Part shown: one piece after another, positions 26,801 through 38,687 of the stretch
Position numbering within the stretch: position 1 is the stretch's first letter
Layout: every line of letters begins with the position of its first letter
From: Motacilla alba alba
Taxonomy: Eukaryota > Chordata > Aves > Passeriformes > Motacillidae
Direction: 5' to 3'
Length of the DNA: 64,000 nucleotides
Assembly: GCF_015832195.1 (NCBI RefSeq)
Contig: NC_052018.1
Span: forward strand, 57,659,666 to 57,723,665
Notes under the pieces: model-generated
The model's input: only the letters and a program-made list of their open reading frames with translations
Told to the model about the DNA's origin: nothing
Database searches by the model: none
Position numbers and translations under genes: made by a program

Positions 26801-27250
26801 CATGCAAAGTCATCTTGTATTTAAAGTACTTCCACTTAAACTTTACAGTAAGATTGGGAGTAAGATATTTTGAACTTTGTGATTAAATGCTTTAGCAGCT
26901 GTTGCTGTAAAGACTTAAATATGCTTCCAATTTTATTTTTTTTTCACACTGGTATCTCATCAACTTGGTGACAATTGAATACCTGCAGGATACAGGCATA
27001 AAGTAGGATGATAGCATTTTATTTGGTATTAATGATTTTACTGGAACATATAATTACTGGAATGGTTGTGTACTGCTTGGCATTAGTGTACATGAAAGAG
27101 TGTGTTCTATGAAACAGGAGCATAGCTCTAAAAACCCCCTACACATAGTAATATTGCTTTGCAAAGCAAATGAATGTACCTGTGCCTGCCAATTAAATTG
27201 TATTGTGGGTGGAATAATTAATTTGGACACAAGGCAAAGAGCACATTGAA
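20845..27250. other. Non-coding stretch, no gene seen
   Basis: AT-rich DNA with no recognised exon, RNA gene or transposon. A loose stem-loop (TGTCACAG at 24313-24320, CTGTGACA at 24341-24348, 20-base loop) is present. Open frames of up to about 116 codons here have no known motifs. Confidence 0.55.

Positions 27251-27310
<60 letters not shown>
27251..27310. repeat. (ATT)20 microsatellite
   Basis: Twenty uninterrupted copies of ATT, followed by a short ACTACT degenerate end. A perfect array of this length is normally polymorphic between individuals. Confidence 0.97.
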
Positions 27311-27312
<2 letters not shown>

Positions 27313-29247
27313 TACTGACTGGGGAGTGCCTAGGTTAAGATTATATCTGTTTTCCCTGCTTTACACCCTTGTGCATGGCATAGGTGCAGCAGTTCTCTTC
27401 TACACATCTTCCCCCTCACCAAAAATCAATTCTGGGATGTGTCTTTTTCTTTTAAGTGTGTGTGTGCGGGGCCATCTTTACAAGTAGCAGTTTTCTGTTA
27501 TTGTACAGATAAGCTTTTTCCCCCTCTGATTCTAACTCGGAACAGATAAACTTGTGCTTCTCCTCAAGTGAATGCTGAAATTTATCATCAGTCAGCAAAA
27601 CTGAAGTGACAGTGATTTCTGAACATTTAAAGGCATTGGTTACAGTTTCGCTGAGTCACTGCCAGAATGAGGAAAACATTAACACAATGACTGGTGCAGT
27701 TCAGAGCTGGTGACGTAAAGATATGCTGTGATGTTTGAGAACATATGTAAAAACTTATTGGTAGACCAGTTGATAGAAGCAGACCTAGAAGGAAAATAAT
27801 TTTAGATTATAGATGCCCAACACAGTAAGCAAATCACTTTCAACTAGTACATGAAGGGAAGCCCTGGTCACCATTGTGAAAGACACCGACTCATTAGTGG
27901 TGTGAATTTCTGACTGCCAGCACAGCAGGAAGGATAGAGGTGAAGAGCTGGCAGGTGGAGCTGGATCCCACCTTAAGTATGGGGGAAGGCAGGGATCCTG
28001 CAGTGTGAGAGTATGAGAGATGTTGTGAGAGTGAGCAGAAAAAGATGAGTGTCAGAAAAGGTGGAGCTGGGGGGAACAAAGACTTGCTTCTTGCCTGTGC
28101 ACAGGAGTGTTGCTGAGGGTGACTGACAACAACTGGTGCTCCCCCCTCTGCCACTGACCTTCTGGCGCACAGGCAAAACCCAGGAGAAAGGTTCACCTGC
28201 CTGCAGCCTCCTTGTCACCTGTGCCCTTTTACCAATAGTCACCTGAATTACCTTCAAAGACAGGACTTCCCACAATTTGTCCAGGTATCTAATTCCTCCA
28301 AAAATGGGTGGTTCTTCAGATACACTATTTTGTGCTACACTGTTGTAAAGCTTGGCCTTTAAACCTCTCTCACTCCTTCTGCAACAATAATCTTACGTTC
28401 CCAGTCAGTTGCCTTAAAACTCAGGGTATTTTGTCAGTCCACTGTAATGATATTTTTAGCACAAGCAAACAGAAACCAGACAGACTCATGATCAGTCCTT
28501 TGGGGAAACGGAGGTAGAAGGATGAAGAGAGAGGAAGAGACTTCTCCTCTTGAAGATTTTTCCTGTTAGTCACAGTACTGAGGAAAAACAAACTCCATAT
28601 GGAACAGATCATGTAAGGCCTTTAAAACATATTTGGAGAGACTGTACAGTTTCTTAAAGGAACTTGGAATAGTCTGTGGTTTGGGGCTTTTGCTGTATTT
28701 CCCATTTGGGGATGTGTGTGCATTTTGATTTGTTTTAATTTGGACCGAGTTAAATGCATCAAGCAGTAGTTTGTTTTATTACCATCTTTCAAAGATCTAT
28801 TCATAAAGGAAAAACATTCCCTGATTCCCCAAATGGGAAAGAGTTACAAATGCTTCTCTCCCAGTAGTTTCATCAGAGAAGTTTTGCTGCTTTTTTTCTT
28901 GCTTTTTAAATTTTTTTAATTTTTTTTTCTATCGACTTGCAAATGAAGGCTAACTTTTTGTTCCCAGCATAAGGCCAGGGTGTAGTGTGCTGAGGCAAGG
29001 ATGTGTGCTCAGTTGGATGCTGAATTTAGACATGGAGTAGGTATGTAGTGCAGGAGATCACAACCAGTGGGTTGATTTTAATGAAGCTACTGAATCTCAT
29101 CTGAAATTGCCCGTTTCCCACTTGCTTCCCTGTCAAGCAACTTTGCAGAATACCATTCCAGAGTATTAACTGTGGAGTCCAGCCTTCTGTGATCTGCCTT
29201 TCCTGCCTGGTAGGATAGTGATGGCTCCCAAGGAAATAGGAATGGAG
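27311..29247. other. Non-coding stretch, no gene seen
   Basis: No gene or transposon recognised. The one structural feature is a 15-bp perfect inverted repeat (28698-28712 with 28826-28840), listed separately. Confidence 0.55.
28698..28840. repeat. 15-bp perfect inverted repeat bounding 143 bp
   Basis: TTTCCCATTTGGGGA at 28698-28712 is the exact reverse complement of 28826-28840, with 113 bases between. The match does not extend inward. I see no target-site duplication or transposon body, so this is only a possible decayed miniature inverted-repeat element. Confidence 0.6.
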
Positions 29248-29480
29248 TGAGATTTACCCCTTGGTTATAAGGCTCTTCACCCAGAGGGTGGATGGCTCTG
29301 GAACAGACTCCCCAGGGAAGTGGTCACAGCACCAGCCTGGCAGAGTTCAAGGAGCATTTGGATAACGCTCTCAGGCACAGGGTGGGATTCCTAGGGCTGT
29401 GCTCTGCAGGACTGGAAGGCCTGGACTTGATGATCCTTGAGAGTCCCTTCCAACTCAAAATATTCTGTGATTCTATGATA
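29248..29480 (+). mobile_element. CR1 LINE fragment, 3' end, plus strand
   Basis: A short 5'-truncated CR1 3' end in the same orientation as the copy at 3.1 kb. Landmarks: AAGGCTCTTCACCCAGAGGG, GGAACAGACTCCCCAGGGAA, GTCACAGCACCAGCCTGGCA, GAGTTCAAGGAGCATTTGG, TTGATGATCCTTGAGAGTCC and the ending ATTCTGTGATTCTATG. The terminal ATTCTATG-type octamer is intact, marking a true 3' end. It has no coding capacity. The 5' limit is approximate. Confidence 0.93.
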
Positions 29481-30339
29481 ACTATGCTGTAACTCTGCAA
29501 TGTCAATAAATGTTATGTGCAAGAACAGCTGTAATTAAAACATTTGAGTTTTGTTTTATTTTTAATGGAAAAGATAATACAGTCCCACTTATTAAACACA
29601 AAATTTTGTTTAGAAATGTGGCCAAAATGAATTAATAAATGGGATAATCTTTTAAAATTCAGCACCGGCCTGAAGAATATTCAGTGTGCATGTTGGGAAA
29701 TAGCTCTGGGCTTCTGAATCAATGACAGAGAAACAAACTCTGACCAAGGTGTTGCGGTGGTTTTGGGGGGGTTTTTTGTATTGTTTTTTTTAGGATTCCA
29801 ATGAGAACAGGTAAGATGAGGGCAAACACAAACTTCCTGCTTTTCTGAATTACTTCTGTAATTACTTGTTTTGACATCTGAAAAGTATGAGTTGTTCTAA
29901 CCTCCCAATTTTCATTGCATTCCACATGCTGTGTATTAGCATGAGTAGAGCGAGTATAACAGTTTCTCTATAACAGAGAAACTGGTATAGAACAAAAGCA
30001 ATACTGCTTTACTAAATGTGAAGTACGGAATGAGGTTTTGAAGGAAACCAAGGATTTTGTTAGGGCTCAAAGGAATCAGGAGCACTGAACATGTATGAAG
30101 AATCCAGGCTTTATTTAAGCCAGTTTTTTTTTTTCCTCTTTTGTGTGTGTCTTTTTAATGTATTCTTTTTTTAATGTTGTGTAACTTTTAACACATCTTT
30201 CCAAAGAAGATGACCCAGATGCCTGCCACGAGGCAGGTGTAGTCTCTGTCTACAACCTCTTGGAATTTGCTTTTTACGGGTCTGTATTTCGTGGTGGACT
30301 TGCCCCCTTCGCATTTTGGCAATTTGGCAACTCATTTAC
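29481..30339. other. Upstream flank of the CpG island
   Basis: AT-rich sequence with no gene. It holds a hairpin at 29955-29989 and then rises steeply in GC content at about 30340. It would be the proximal upstream region of the promoter inferred at 30340-31340. Confidence 0.55.
29955..29989. repeat. Short hairpin-forming inverted repeat
   Basis: CAGTTTCTC (29960-29968) pairs exactly with GAGAAACTG (29976-29984) across a 7-base loop. After one A/G mismatch the stem continues with TATA against TATA (29955-29958 with 29986-29989). It is too short to be a microRNA precursor by itself. Confidence 0.7.
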
Positions 30340-30999
30340 AGAAGCTCTCTCAGACCTGCGGTGGCGGAGAGGAGCCGGTGAGCAGCTCGGCGAGGCGGGG
30401 ATGGGGCTCGCAGCTGGGCGGAGAGGCTGTGACCTGACACACGGGGGAGGGCAGGAGAGCCCAGAGCTTTTCCCTCCGTGAAAACAGTAGCGGATTTTAA
30501 TTTTTTTTTTTTTCTTTCATCCTATCCCCCATTCCCTTTTCCTCCCTTCTTCTTCTCGGGGCTGTAATCCGACTGCTCTCTTTGGCTCCATTCCAGAGAC
30601 AAATCCGAGTGGTTAATCTCTCTTCCCCCTTTCCCAGCCTCGGGGGCTGGGGGCGGCGGACTAGGGAGGGGAAGGAGAGCAGAGCGAGCACCAGCCCAGC
30701 GCCGGGCCAGGCCTCCCCGGGGAGGGGCCGAGGCAGCGGCTGGGCTGCGGGAGCTGCATGGAGGAGGGGAGTTTCACAGACTCCTCTGCCCGGCCGGGAG
30801 GAGGAGGAGGAAGTTTGGAGATTAAGCGGCTGCCCGGAGCTGCAGCGCACGGAGCGAGCCGGGGCGCGGCCGCGGGCGCTGCGAGGCGGACAGCCGGCCG
30901 GCGCTGCGGAGCGGGGTAACCTCCCGCACTCCGGCCCGCACCCCTGCTCCTGGATTCTCAGCGGGAGGAGGAGCGCTGGGCGAGGGCAGAAGACGGCGA

Positions 31000-31015
31000 G
31001 AGGCTGCCGGTGAGC
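31000..31015 (+). other. Splice donor of putative non-coding first exon
   Basis: The sequence GGCTGCCG|GTGAGCGC places the exon end at base 31009. GTGAGC is a good match to the vertebrate U1 consensus. Reading back in the frame that would join a phase-0 exon, I meet a TAA within about 95 bases and no ATG after it. A frame opening at 30582 would join the candidate exon at 42954 but stop inside it. The exon is therefore most likely 5' UTR. Its transcription start is unknown. Alternative donors are at 30378 and at 31348 (GAGAAG|GTACTT). Confidence 0.5.
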
Positions 31016-31083
31016 GCTGCCGGGGGCTTTGTTCGGTGCGGCGCGCCGAGGAGGGGGCGGCGGCTCCCGGACCGGCTGGGCTC

Positions 31084-31101
31084 GGGGCGGGGCGGGCGGG
31101 G
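31084..31101 (+). promoter_or_regulatory. Tandem GC boxes (Sp1/KLF-type)
   Basis: GGGGCGGGGCGGGCGGGG holds overlapping GGGGCGG/GGGCGGGG words, the consensus bound by Sp1 and KLF zinc-finger proteins. They lie just downstream of the donor at 31009, so they could also serve a start site for the alternative exon ending at 31347. Confidence 0.6.
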
Positions 31102-34100
31102 AGGTGCTCGGTGTCCCGCAGCCCCGAAACCGCGCCGGGGGCTCGGCAGCGGAGCGGGCGTTCCGCGGGCTCCGTTCCGCAGCCTTTGTGCGCTGCCCGC
31201 CGCAGGCACCGTGCGCCGGGCTCCCGCCGCGGCCGCCGCGCCGCTTTGTGCTCCGTCGCTCCGCCGGAGCCCGGGCTAGCCTGGCCGAGCTGCACCGGCA
31301 CAGCCCGAGCCTGGGGGCTTCGTCGAGTGTCTTCGGCGAGGGAGAAGGTACTTCTTTTAAAATATGATAAAATTCCATAGGGCCTCAGGTTTTGTGGGGA
31401 TGCTTTAACAAAACCCCCGAAATCCATCCTCTATTTTTAAAAATGCTTTAAAGTTAATGGGATTGTGATAAGTACGGCCTAAAGAGGTTTAAAAATATGA
31501 TTGACCTATTGTTAAGGAGCAGGAGCTTTGATTCTGTGGCGAGGCAGTGGGGCAGAGCTGCCCTACAGGACCCTGTATGCATTTCCCCTGTATCCTGCGC
31601 TCATCTTTGCTTTGCTTTGCGGGTCGTGTGTCCCAGTCCCTCTTACTGGAAAAGAAGCCCTTCAGATCTCATCCTTCAGTTAGCACTGACAGACCTGAGG
31701 CACTTGTTTCCTTCTTTCTTCACCAGCCACACTGCTCCAAGTATGAGGGAAAAGGACCTGAAACAAACTTACTCGAACGTTCAGCTGGTTTCCAATACGG
31801 TCTCCCTTTAGATGGCTTTTTTCCTCCTATGATTATTAATTGGCAGGCACAGAAAGAGCTGTGGCCTTGATTTTTTTCTTTTAGTGTTCGCTGGTACTTC
31901 AGCAGGTTAATAACTCTGCCTAGAGAACCTGATGACTTATAGGTGTTTTGAAAGCTGTGTAATAAGAGCCTACTAATAGTCATCTTTTGCTACTGTTTCA
32001 TTCTTGGAGGGAGCAGTCTTTGCTGCTGGAGTGCTGCGGTTCGAATTTCCACAAGCGTTTGTTGCCCGTGCCTCTAGCTAAATTTATAAAGGAATCCTGT
32101 TAGCTTGTGTGAAGCTAAATCTGGCTGTAGCAGCTCCTGGCTGTACAATTGACTGTGGTTGGCAAGGCACAATATATAGCTTCCTTGAGATTTATTTTAA
32201 GGGTCTTTTTGCCCCTAGTGTTTGTAGGGCACGTAGTTGTCATAATTTTGGGAACTCTTCACCGATGTGTGTGTGGGTGCTTTGGGATGAAAACATAAGA
32301 GTTATGCTAAGGTTAGGAAATGTATTAATAGAGTGCTTGTCTCGAAAATATGAGAAGGCAGTTTGAGATTGGCCTCTTAATGAATATTGGTATTGTTCTC
32401 GAGTCCATGCAGACGCTTAGCTATTAAACTTGAACTCTACTTCTGCTCTGTGTTCTCAGCTGGCAAACTAGAAATGGTGCAAAACACTCTGATAAAAGGT
32501 TCCGTTTTTTAATGTGTTCGTTTACAGGAATGCTGGCTGTTTCTCACAGATCTGGAGAGCCCTAAGCAAACAGTGTGGACCAGTGGACACACAACTTAGT
32601 GCATCTCTGCAAAGGCATGGTGTGATTCTAACACTAGGTGTTAAGGTGTCATTTTTCTTGCTGTTTTACTTTTGATTTTCCAAAAAAAAAAAAGAGAAAG
32701 GGAAAAAATAGGTGTGTAGCCTAATCAGTTTGTAATTTATAGTCTTACTTGATAATATCTTGCAAAGACAGCGTTGACTTGATTTTTAAGTGGAAATCTT
32801 CAAGTAGTGAACCTAGTTTGTTGGCAGCTCTCATCATTTCAGGACATCTGCTAATGTGTTCTTCTTCCTTGGGCAGGATGTGAGACTACAAATTAACTGT
32901 CTAGAGGCATACTTTGAGACTGAAGTGTTTGATTGTGAGGCCATGGAAAAAGGTAGAAAGGGTTTGGAGCTATCTAACTGAACACTTGGTACCTTCCTGT
33001 GTGGAAGTGAGGTGGTTTTGACTAGGTGGGTTTTTCTATGGCGCTGTGTTTTGGGTTTCTTTGTAGTTTTGTTTTGTTATTTTATTTTAAACCTTTGTTG
33101 TTCCCTAGAAGGGAAGTGAAAGTACCTGCTTACTTTTCTAATAAGTGGCATGTAGTGAGTTTGGGTACTTTTTGGTAATGTTATTTGTGTAGGTTGGTTT
33201 GTTTGAACCTTTCACTGACACAGTCTTTCATGTGGCACTGGTGATAGTATTTTTGTGAAGTCATTTGGAGCAGTATGCATGTTTGAAAGCCTCCTTGTGT
33301 GCATTTATTTGGATTGAGTTGTTGTATACCTGTTGTCCTGTGCCTTTCATATGCTTGTGATTTCTTGGCTCCCGTTCAGGAAAGGCTTTTTAAAGCCCTG
33401 CTAACCAGATAGGGCTGTAGCAACTGACAAAGGCATTTACTTGAAGTAGTGCTTTATTGTCTTTGAATGCAAACTCAGCAATGCAAAGCTGGTCTGTTTC
33501 TCTAACCATGGAACACTAACAGAACTGTAATCTGACATTGGCTTCTGCCATTTTATCTTGCTTTGTAGTAGCATCACCCGTACAACTTTTAGGCTCTGGT
33601 GAGTACTTCTGAGATCAACCCAAAAATGGGGAAATCAAGAGCACAGTTTCAAAATCTGCTGTTAGTAATTTTGAAGAGTAGATCCACAGATGAGCCTGAG
33701 ACACTGCTGTTGAAAAAAAAGTTTATGTAGAGAGGTGTTGTTTCTAAAATTGTCACTAAAAAAGACCAATCCTATACCAAAACAATTCTTAGGGAAGGAT
33801 ACTACAGAATGGATGGAGCTTTATTTTTATCTCTTTTTTTTTTTTTGAAGAATTCAAAAATAGCAGTATTTTAAGAGATACTTAGCACAGTTGTTAAAGT
33901 ATGCCAAAGACTCATTCAACTGTTGGTTTTTTATTTATTTATTAATTTTCTTCATGCTTGATTGCCATTCCAGCAATTGCTGGGCACCACTCAGCTTCTA
34001 CTGGCCAAGCCAGAGCTGCAGCTCTTGGTTTTGGGAGCATGGGGTTGTGAAGAAGAGGGACCACATTTCTGGGTGGCAGGATGGCCCTGTCGTGTACCCA

Positions 34101-34394
34101 TCTGTAGGGTCAGATGGGTCAGATGTGCTTGGTCACGAAATAATGGGAACATCCAAGCTGATGAAGGGGGCCGTTTGCAGGCTCCATTTAGAAGTGTTTC
34201 TCAGATTAGAAATGTATAGAGCTGTGGCAGTTACAAATTGGAACAAAGGAATTAATCTGATGTGCGTTCTCTTTTGCATTCAGTCGTGTTGAGAAGGAAG
34301 GTTGCTGTGTTAAAGAAACGTTTTATTGACATGTTAAATTAATTATGGCTTTAAGTTACTTTGCCATAAATTTCTTAATTGCCAAATATAGTGA

Positions 34395-34490
34395 ACAGAT
34401 ATAGGATATATATCTAGAATATATAATAATAATATACCTAGATAATAATATATCTGGAATATATAATAGAAAATAGAATAATAAAATATG
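34395..34490. repeat. AT-rich imperfect direct repeat
   Basis: Built from repeated units such as TATATCTAGAATATATAATA and TATATCTGGAATATATAATA, separated by ATAATAATATA runs. It is simple-sequence expansion with no coding potential. Confidence 0.75.
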
Positions 34491-37107
34491 AAAAAATGGA
34501 AATTAATAGTGTAATGTCTACTGAAGACAGTTGGAGAGATGGTGACCCTCTTATAATAAGCTGGAATTTTTTCTGGTGGGGACAATGAGGATGTCTTACC
34601 ACTACTTGCTCTAAATGACTTTCTGCTTCTGTAGAGTTAAGAGGGGGAGGTGGGGGAAAAGAATTTTTGCAGCCCTCAGCAAAGTCTGGAGTGGCTGAAA
34701 GGCTTGCAGAGCTGTTGCTGAATGGTTAATTCTGAGAACCTGCATTACTGTCACTGCACATAGAAAGTTGTAGCTAGTAGGACTGTCAATGAGGGGAAAA
34801 AAAGTGGAAGAAAGTGTTATTCTTGTAAACTTAGAATGCAAAGGATGTGGAGCCTAGATTTCCCCTCCACTTTAGAAAAGCCTCACACACCATAGTGAGT
34901 GGTGAAACCACGAAACTGGCCTGGGAACAGGAGTAAAGGGAATGAAGAGTAAAGTCAATCTTAGTGCAGTGGCAACAGTTGCAACTCTTAAGTACAAGAG
35001 TCTTTTATATAGGTGGCTAAGAATACAAAAGATTAATGTGAACAGATTCAATAATAACTAAAAGTACCAGTATGGTCTGTTGGTATTCATTAATTTTCAG
35101 TAAAAGTGTGTGACAAGCTATCTCTTAGTACTTAAAGTCTCCCAAATCACTTTAAGGATATAAACTTTTTTTTTAAATTATGGTAGTTGTATCAAATAGG
35201 TTAATATGAACTTGGCCTGAAATAGGTTTAGCCATGAACTTGATTACAAATACAGGAAAAGAAAGGGGCCTAGTCAGGGAGGACTGGGGAAGGAAATAGA
35301 AGGAAAAACTAATTATACTTATCAAAGAGGCCTGAAAGAAGCAGTTGTCTAAGCCATGTTACAAACTCTTAAACTTTCATCTCTTAAACACTGTAATCTC
35401 TTGACTGGGATGCCTACTGAAGTACCTGTTCGTGGGAGTGGTCACTACCTGTGTTTTCACTAATCACAATGCAGAGCATTGCTGTGAAAATACAAAGCAA
35501 GGTGACGCTTTGAAAATTTATCTGTAAGAGTGACTTCATGCATTTGACTTGATTCTTTTCTTCCTTCCTCAACATGAGCTCCACTAGCTCTGCTTCCTAA
35601 TGTTCTCTGGGGCCATGATGATTATGCTAGTGGAGGCTGCCTGTATTTTTTATAAGTGTAGTGATAGGTATAAATTGGGCTGGCAGCAGTTTCCCATGTA
35701 AACTTTAGACTGAAGCAGTGCTAATTAACTTTGAATCCTATAAGTCTTGATTGCCTGCTCTGAGTTTCAGACTGCAAGTGGTGCCAAGCCTCTTCCTGTA
35801 AGCATACATTCTGTAGAAACTTGCTTGTGAGCCCTGCCCAGATGTTTTAAAACCTAACTTAATGAATGCTAACTTAATTCATGCTAATGAATTTAAATAT
35901 TTGAACCTTTGTATCCATTCAGCTGTTTCAGGATCATGCTCCAAGCATTAGTATCATTCAGCTACTGTTTTCTGCTGATAAGATGTGTGCTTCCTTTCCC
36001 TGGAAGTACAGAGCAGAGATAAAAAGTGTGTCATGAGTACAGTGATTGAATCACCCGCTCATGTGCTTGCTCACAGCCATTGGAGATAAAACCTTGGGAA
36101 GAAGATGGCTGTTTGGGTTGCCATAAGGAGCAGTATCAGGAACAGCGTAACAGCCAGTTTCTTTTCATGGTCATGGCTGACATCTTCCAGCATTGTCATC
36201 TGGGTGTGGGCTTCAAGGTCAGCTTCTGCCTTTTAATTAGCCCACATAAGGAGTCTCTAGCTCCTAGGTTTAGTGCATAGGCTCTAGTGCTTGTACTTTC
36301 TCCCATGCTTCCCCTTGTGTTATGCAAAGTTGTCTGTAAACACAGACAAGTTTTGCTCCCTAACCTCCTGTAAACTCTGGTTTGTTAAAGTATTTAGAAA
36401 ATGTTTACCCTCATGAACGTCCCCTAAGATTAGATACACTGTCTGCTACAGCTTCACTGTGATTTCTACATACTGGAATAAATGTGTTGTTTGGGGGTTT
36501 TCTTTCTGTTTTTGTTTATTTTTCTGTATTTGCATTGCCTACCCCAATGAGTCCAGATCCACAGCTGAGGTCCCAACATATTTGAGAAAGGCAGAGACAG
36601 AGCAGCTTCCTTTCTGCTGCTGCCCCTGATCTGTGGTGCTTCAGTACAAAGTAACATAGTGCTTTGTGTCCTTGATGTCTGATATGGGGGAAAAATGATA
36701 GTTCCTTCTGTGTAAATAATTTTGAAAATAGGTGAGATGAAGAACTGCTTATTTGCACGTCAGTAATCTTTATCACTTCAGTATGCACAGAGCTTTCCAC
36801 TTATTGTTTTAAACTGAAACCAAGTTAATAGCAGAAACTTGGGTTTGGCTTACGAGCAGTATTGGTGCTGCCAAGATGAGCGTGCTTCATACTCAAGTGC
36901 TTATGAAGCTTTCTCACTGTTTAGTTTCCAGTTCCTTCTCACTCTGCTGATAACATGACTCGAGAGGTTGCTCAGAGAGCTGTCACACCTCAGTGTCTGA
37001 GTGATCTCATCATAGTGCTTGTTCATTTGCTTGTGTCACATCACATTCTGTTGCTTGTGGAGGCACTAATTTCTCTGAAGAATCGGCAGTCAGCCTATTT
37101 GAATGGT

Positions 37108-37215
37108 AGACAAAGGTGTATTTAACATTTTAATCATTATTGAATTTTGATTATTAACATTTGATTAACATTTTGATTATTAACATATTGATTAACATTT
37201 AATCATTATTGAATT
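37108..37215. repeat. Nested imperfect repeats of TTAACATT units
   Basis: Units such as TTTGATTAACATT and GATTATTAACAT recur several times. The longer word ATTTAATCATTATTGAATTT opens and closes the tract with small differences, a pattern of duplication on two scales. Confidence 0.7.
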
Positions 37216-38558
37216 TGGAGAGAGAGTTTGCCTTCCCTCATACTCTACCACCATGTGGTTTATAACATCATCTTTCTGTCAGTCTTTTCTGGTAATTGTC
37301 AGTCTCTCTCATGTTGGATGAATCTGAAGTCATAAATCTCTGATTTGCTTTATCTTGGTCATTCTGTGCTCCTCCTGTCTTGAAGAGGTTGCTGTCTGTG
37401 TCCTGCTGGCAGGCAGGACCACTTGGCCCACTCCTCTCTGGATATAGCCTCTGAGAATCCTTGCCTTATCAGGTTGGTTGTACTGTGAAGGCTCTTCTGC
37501 CTTATGGTATGAGGAGGTTGCCTCCATCATCTCTTCCTCCTGAGCTTGAACTCATTTAATTTCCTGAGCTTTTCCCAGATTTTTGGGGCAAAGCTGCTGA
37601 CTTTCTCAAACTCCACCTGCAGTACCAAGCATCAGGCACAGTGTAGATGTTGAGGTAGGCCACTCTAGAATACTGTGATCTGTTATTGAGTGGAAGTAAG
37701 TAATTTCTGAGGGCATTAATGACTATTTAATCTCTAAGGTTTCTTCCTGATATATAGGGCAGTATCTTGGCATGCTTGTGCTCCTCTATTGCTTTAGATG
37801 ACACAGTTCCTAAATTGGTATTGGAGATATCTGTGCTAGGAGAGTCAGTGCTAGGCAAATTTCTCAGGGCAAAAGGACAAGTTCTCTGCAGACCTTCCCT
37901 TCAGGAATTGTTTTCCATTTTCTTAGAGCCTGCCAGCAGGGAAGTGCAGACTAGAGCACTAAGAAAACCCCACTTTTCTCTTGGTGTGAAGGATAGAGTG
38001 GTTTGCTAAGGCACAAGCCATGCTGGGCAGATTTTAGAGCTGATCTCCTGGTGCTGACTCGTCCTGGCGATCTCAGTTACTGCAGTTTGCACTTTGCCGC
38101 TTCACCTGCAGCAGCTCTCTCCTTGGCAGTGTGGCCGGTTCCCAACACAGGTGTGCTTCCTCACTCATGGCTGTGCGTGCTGACAGGGTCACTTGTGTTC
38201 TTCATGTTAGACCTAGGCTGTCCTGCTGCTGCCATGCACACTGCAGATCCAAAAGGAACCACGTTGAAGAGGTTCTTTCTGCAACCTTGCAGCAGAGGAT
38301 CCTGCTGACAAACAACCTTTGTTCTCAAACACAGATATGGCTCTTGCACTCCTCAAGCCCCTTTAAAGCAGTTTGTTCATCCAAAGCACAGAATAGGTAC
38401 TGACTCAGACTCCCACAAGGTCAAAGCAAGGAGAAGAGGTGATTTTTTTTTTCTGCCCTGTTTTGGTGAAGCAGTGATGTGGTTGGGACCTGTGATATCC
38501 ATGGGTAGGGTATGGAGGAGAAAGGTTTTCTCCCAGACACCACTGCATGCTGTTTGGA

Positions 38559-38575
38559 TAGGATAGGATAGGGGC
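38559..38575. repeat. Short (GGATA)3 microsatellite
   Basis: Three copies of GGATA precede GGGGCTG. It lies immediately before the acceptor-like tract of the exon candidate at 38592. Confidence 0.75.
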
Positions 38576-38591
38576 TGTGGCTGCTTTTCAG

Positions 38592-38687
38592 GGAAGACTT
38601 CTGAAAAAACAAAACCATGATGATCTCATTTGCTCTCTTCAGAAGAAAAGCTGGTCATCAGCCTTTGTTACTGAAGTTCTGTTGCTT
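38592..38687 (+). other. Weak candidate exon, plus strand
   Basis: An acceptor-like GTGGCTGCTTTTCAG precedes 96 bases that end at TTGCTT|GTGAGT. The block is 32 codons, phase 0 at both ends, starting GRLLKKQNHDD and ending AFVTEVLLL. No family is recognised. It is the weakest of the plus-strand candidates because the pyrimidine tract is interrupted by purines and the donor lacks G at its last exon base. Confidence 0.12.

Larger units (their letters stand above)
30340..31340 (+). promoter_or_regulatory. CpG-island promoter
   Basis: About 1 kb of strongly GC-rich DNA in an otherwise AT-rich window. CpG is not depleted: I counted ten CpG dinucleotides in the 60 bases at 31021-31080. There are tandem GC boxes, GGA-rich purine tracts and no clear TATA box, as expected of a vertebrate CpG-island promoter with dispersed start sites. 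Direction is inferred as plus: GTGAGC-type donors occur on this strand (gt at 30378 and 31010), and I saw no comparable donor on the minus strand. The long frames here (up to 293 codons, minus strand) are by-products of GC-rich, stop-poor DNA. The gene driven is not identified. Confidence 0.88.

Noticed and set aside
30497..31378. Open frames of 293 codons (minus strand) and 201, 143 and 114 codons inside the CpG island
   Set aside because: They overlap one another on both strands and are rich in Pro, Ala, Arg and Gly, as any stop-poor GC-rich DNA would give. No domain is seen, and the strand context favours a 5' UTR.
33891..34292. 133-codon plus-strand frame
   Set aside because: No recognisable domain, no fitting donor, and other frames over the same bases are also open for part of it.
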